This document shows, piece after piece, positions 4,526 through 5,759 of a stretch of 5,759 nt of DNA (its first letter is position 1; each line of letters starts with the position of its first letter). Position numbers and translations under genes: made by a program. This DNA comes from Ahrensia sp. (lineage in GTDB: Bacteria; Pseudomonadota; Alphaproteobacteria; Rhizobiales; Rhizobiaceae): contig JAHEJF010000149.1 of the NCBI GenBank assembly GCA_024639025.1, positions 1 through 5,759 of the forward strand. Direction: 5' to 3'. Under the pieces are notes generated by a model that was not told the origin of the DNA, made no database searches, and saw only the letters and a list, made by a program, of their open reading frames with translations.

Positions 4526-5759
4526 TCATTGTTGATTGACCATCAAGCCCGCAGCCTCAGGCTGTGGGCTTTTGCTGTTACCAGACGCTTCACTGTGGTG
4601 CTTGGGTCTTGATTGAGCGATTGTGAAACACAGCACAATAACCGGCAAGAGACCAAATGCCACGATCACAAGCGATGGAACGGCTGCTTGCGCCAACCGT
4701 TCGTCTGAGGCCAGCCTGTAAGCTTGAACAGCCAAAGTATCAAAATTGAACGGCCGCAAGATCAGTGTCGCTGGCAGCTCCTTCATCGTATCGACAAACA
4801 CAATCAGAAGGCCTGTCAAAAGACTGGCGCGCATGAGCGGCAAGTGCACCTTCGTGATGATGCGGGCAGTGCCGGCACCAAGAGAACGCGACACGGCATC
4901 CACATTGGTGCGGATAGCACTCATGCCGGTGTCAAACGACGACAGGGCAGCAGCCATGAACCGAACTGCGTACGCGAAGATCAGGATAGCAATACTGCCG
5001 GAAAGAACCGCACCCGTTGCAGTGTCAAACTGGGATTTCATGAAATCATTGAGCGCTCGGTCAAAGGCGGTAAATGGCACCAGCAAACCTACCGCGATAA
5101 CGCCGCCGGGCATGGCATAACCAATGCTCGTGAGTAGCTTGGTGCGCTCGGCCAACTTGCTGGGAAACAGTCGGGCGCGATAGCCGATCAGTACTGCGCC
5201 TAGCAGAGTGACGATTGCGGCCAGTGTCGCCACGGTGAGTGAATTGGCGATGAAGTGCAAATACCGGTCGGTAAATGGATTTTGCCCGGAAGTCAGCGCC
5301 ATTTCGAATAGCACGAACAATGGCAGGAAGAAGCCAAAAAGCGTGGGCAGAAAGCAAACCATAAAAGCACCGGCTGCCCGCCACCCCTTCAAAGGATGCG
5401 GCGCCATGGCCTCAATGCGTTTACCGGCTTCATGATGTCGGGCGGCCCCACGCTGCGCCCGTTCCAGAAACACCAGAAACAAAGCCACCAGCAGCAGGCA
5501 GAAGGCAAGTTGCGAAGCCGCAGCCCGGTCCCCCATTGAGAACCAGGCCTGGTAGATGCCCGTCGAGAAGGTCTGCACCCCGAAATGCGCCACCGTACCA
5601 AAATCGGCAATAGTCTCCATCAAGACCAGAATAACGCCACCTGCAATCGCTGGGCGCGCCACTGGCAGACTAACGCGCAGAAATGCCGACCATGGCCGAT
5701 GGCCGAGCGTACGGGCCGCAAAATAGGCGGTCGGCGATTGCCGAAGGAACGCTGCCCGC
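4526..5759 (-). CDS. fbpB: Ferric-iron ABC transporter permease FbpB-type, N-terminus cut by window edge
   Basis: This is the inner-membrane permease for Fe(III) import, of the fused type with two transport domains in one chain. The frame is open to the right edge (410 visible residues, TGA at 4526-4528). Family length is roughly 500-560, so the first quarter is missing; the GTG at 5660-5662 is internal. Visible parts: the first ATPase-contacting EAA loop at about residues 13-39 (AARTLGHRPWSAFLRVSLP), hydrophobic helices at about 38-57, 83-101, 128-154, 170-194, 207-231, 249-273, 314-333 and 362-380, and the second EAA loop at about 287-307 (SRSLGAGTARIITKVHLP). The signature MKELPATLILRPFNFDTLA at 325-343 is typical of this family. 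The last 30 residues form a polar tail that runs through the neighbour's terminator. The gene converges on fbpA with a 6-bp gap, an unusual order because fbpA and fbpB are normally in one operon. Its promoter and any fbpC lie outside the window. Confidence 0.92.
   Translation of the reverse strand, partial: RAAFLRQSPTAYFAARTLGHRPWSAFLRVSLPVARPAIAGGVILVLMETIADFGTVAHFGVQTFSTGIYQAWFSMGDRAAASQLAFCLLLVALFLVFLERAQRGAARHHEAGKRIEAMAPHPLKGWRAAGAFMVCFLPTLFGFFLPLFVLFEMALTSGQNPFTDRYLHFIANSLTVATLAAIVTLLGAVLIGYRARLFPSKLAERTKLLTSIGYAMPGGVIAVGLLVPFTAFDRALNDFMKSQFDTATGAVLSGSIAILIFAYAVRFMAAALSSFDTGMSAIRTNVDAVSRSLGAGTARIITKVHLPLMRASLLTGLLIVFVDTMKELPATLILRPFNFDTLAVQAYRLASDERLAQAAVPSLVIVAFGLLPVIVLCFTIAQSRPKHHSEASGNSKSPQPEAAGLMVNQQ
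4545..4573 (+). terminator. Rho-independent terminator of fbpA inside the 3' end of fbpB
   Basis: A 12-bp stem with one G-T wobble (arms 4545-4556 and 4560-4571) and a TCA loop is GC-rich and runs into TTTT at 4570-4573 on the plus strand, 25 bp after the fbpA stop. There is no T-run on the minus-strand side, so it should act only on the fbpA transcript. The same bases encode residues 396-405 of the visible permease tail (KSPQPEAAGL). Confidence 0.8.

Noticed and set aside
4724..5137. Plus-strand open frames opposite the permease gene
   Set aside because: Their translations are polar, low-complexity shadows of membrane-helix codons, with no family features; the minus-strand permease explains the region.
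5660..5662. GTG as the start of the permease
   Set aside because: Upstream codons to the window edge encode a recognisable EAA loop of the same permease family, so the GTG is internal.

Overview
The window looks like chromosomal DNA of an alphaproteobacterium, most likely from the Rhizobiales (Hyphomicrobiales). The strongest evidence is a clear RirA, the Rrf2-type iron-sulfur regulator that replaces Fur in rhizobia and relatives. Beside it, one short intergenic region holds two alphaproteobacterial iron operators: an IRO box (RirA site) and a sequence matching the ICE consensus (Irr site). GC content is moderate. A more exact genus cannot be read from the sequence.

Layout from left to right. 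(1) Positions 1-1123, plus strand: the end of a urease accessory operon. ureF is cut by the left edge, and ureG overlaps it by an ATGA junction. (2) 1124-1234: a short convergent gap with one hairpin. (3) 1235-2731, minus strand: complete glycerol kinase gene glpK with a strong ribosome binding site and a possible promoter of its own. (4) 2863-3336, minus strand: rirA. (5) 3337-3487: divergent iron-control region with two TTGACA -35 elements, the ICE-like palindrome on the rirA side and the perfect TGA-N9-TCA palindrome on the transporter side. (6) 3488-4519, plus strand: periplasmic ferric-iron binding protein of the FbpA/FutA/IdiA type. (7) 4526 to the right edge, minus strand: the C-terminal three quarters of a two-domain FbpB-type ferric iron permease, convergent with the binding protein gene and only 6 bp from it. 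The binding protein's terminator lies inside the 3' coding end of the permease gene.

How the genes work together. Positions 2863-5759 form an iron-uptake and iron-sensing locus. FbpA would capture periplasmic Fe(III) and deliver it to the FbpB permease; the ATPase FbpC is not visible. With sufficient iron, Fe-S-loaded RirA should sit on the IRO box and shut fbpA off. With low iron, Irr could bind the ICE box in the rirA promoter and lower RirA itself. UreF and UreG serve nickel insertion into urease and GlpK serves glycerol catabolism; neither has an evident functional link to the iron genes. No stretch longer than 300 bases lacks a gene. I see no tRNA, rRNA, mobile element or CRISPR array, and no wholly unknown system. 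The most informative part is the compact RirA/Irr control region and the rearranged fbpA/fbpB pair.
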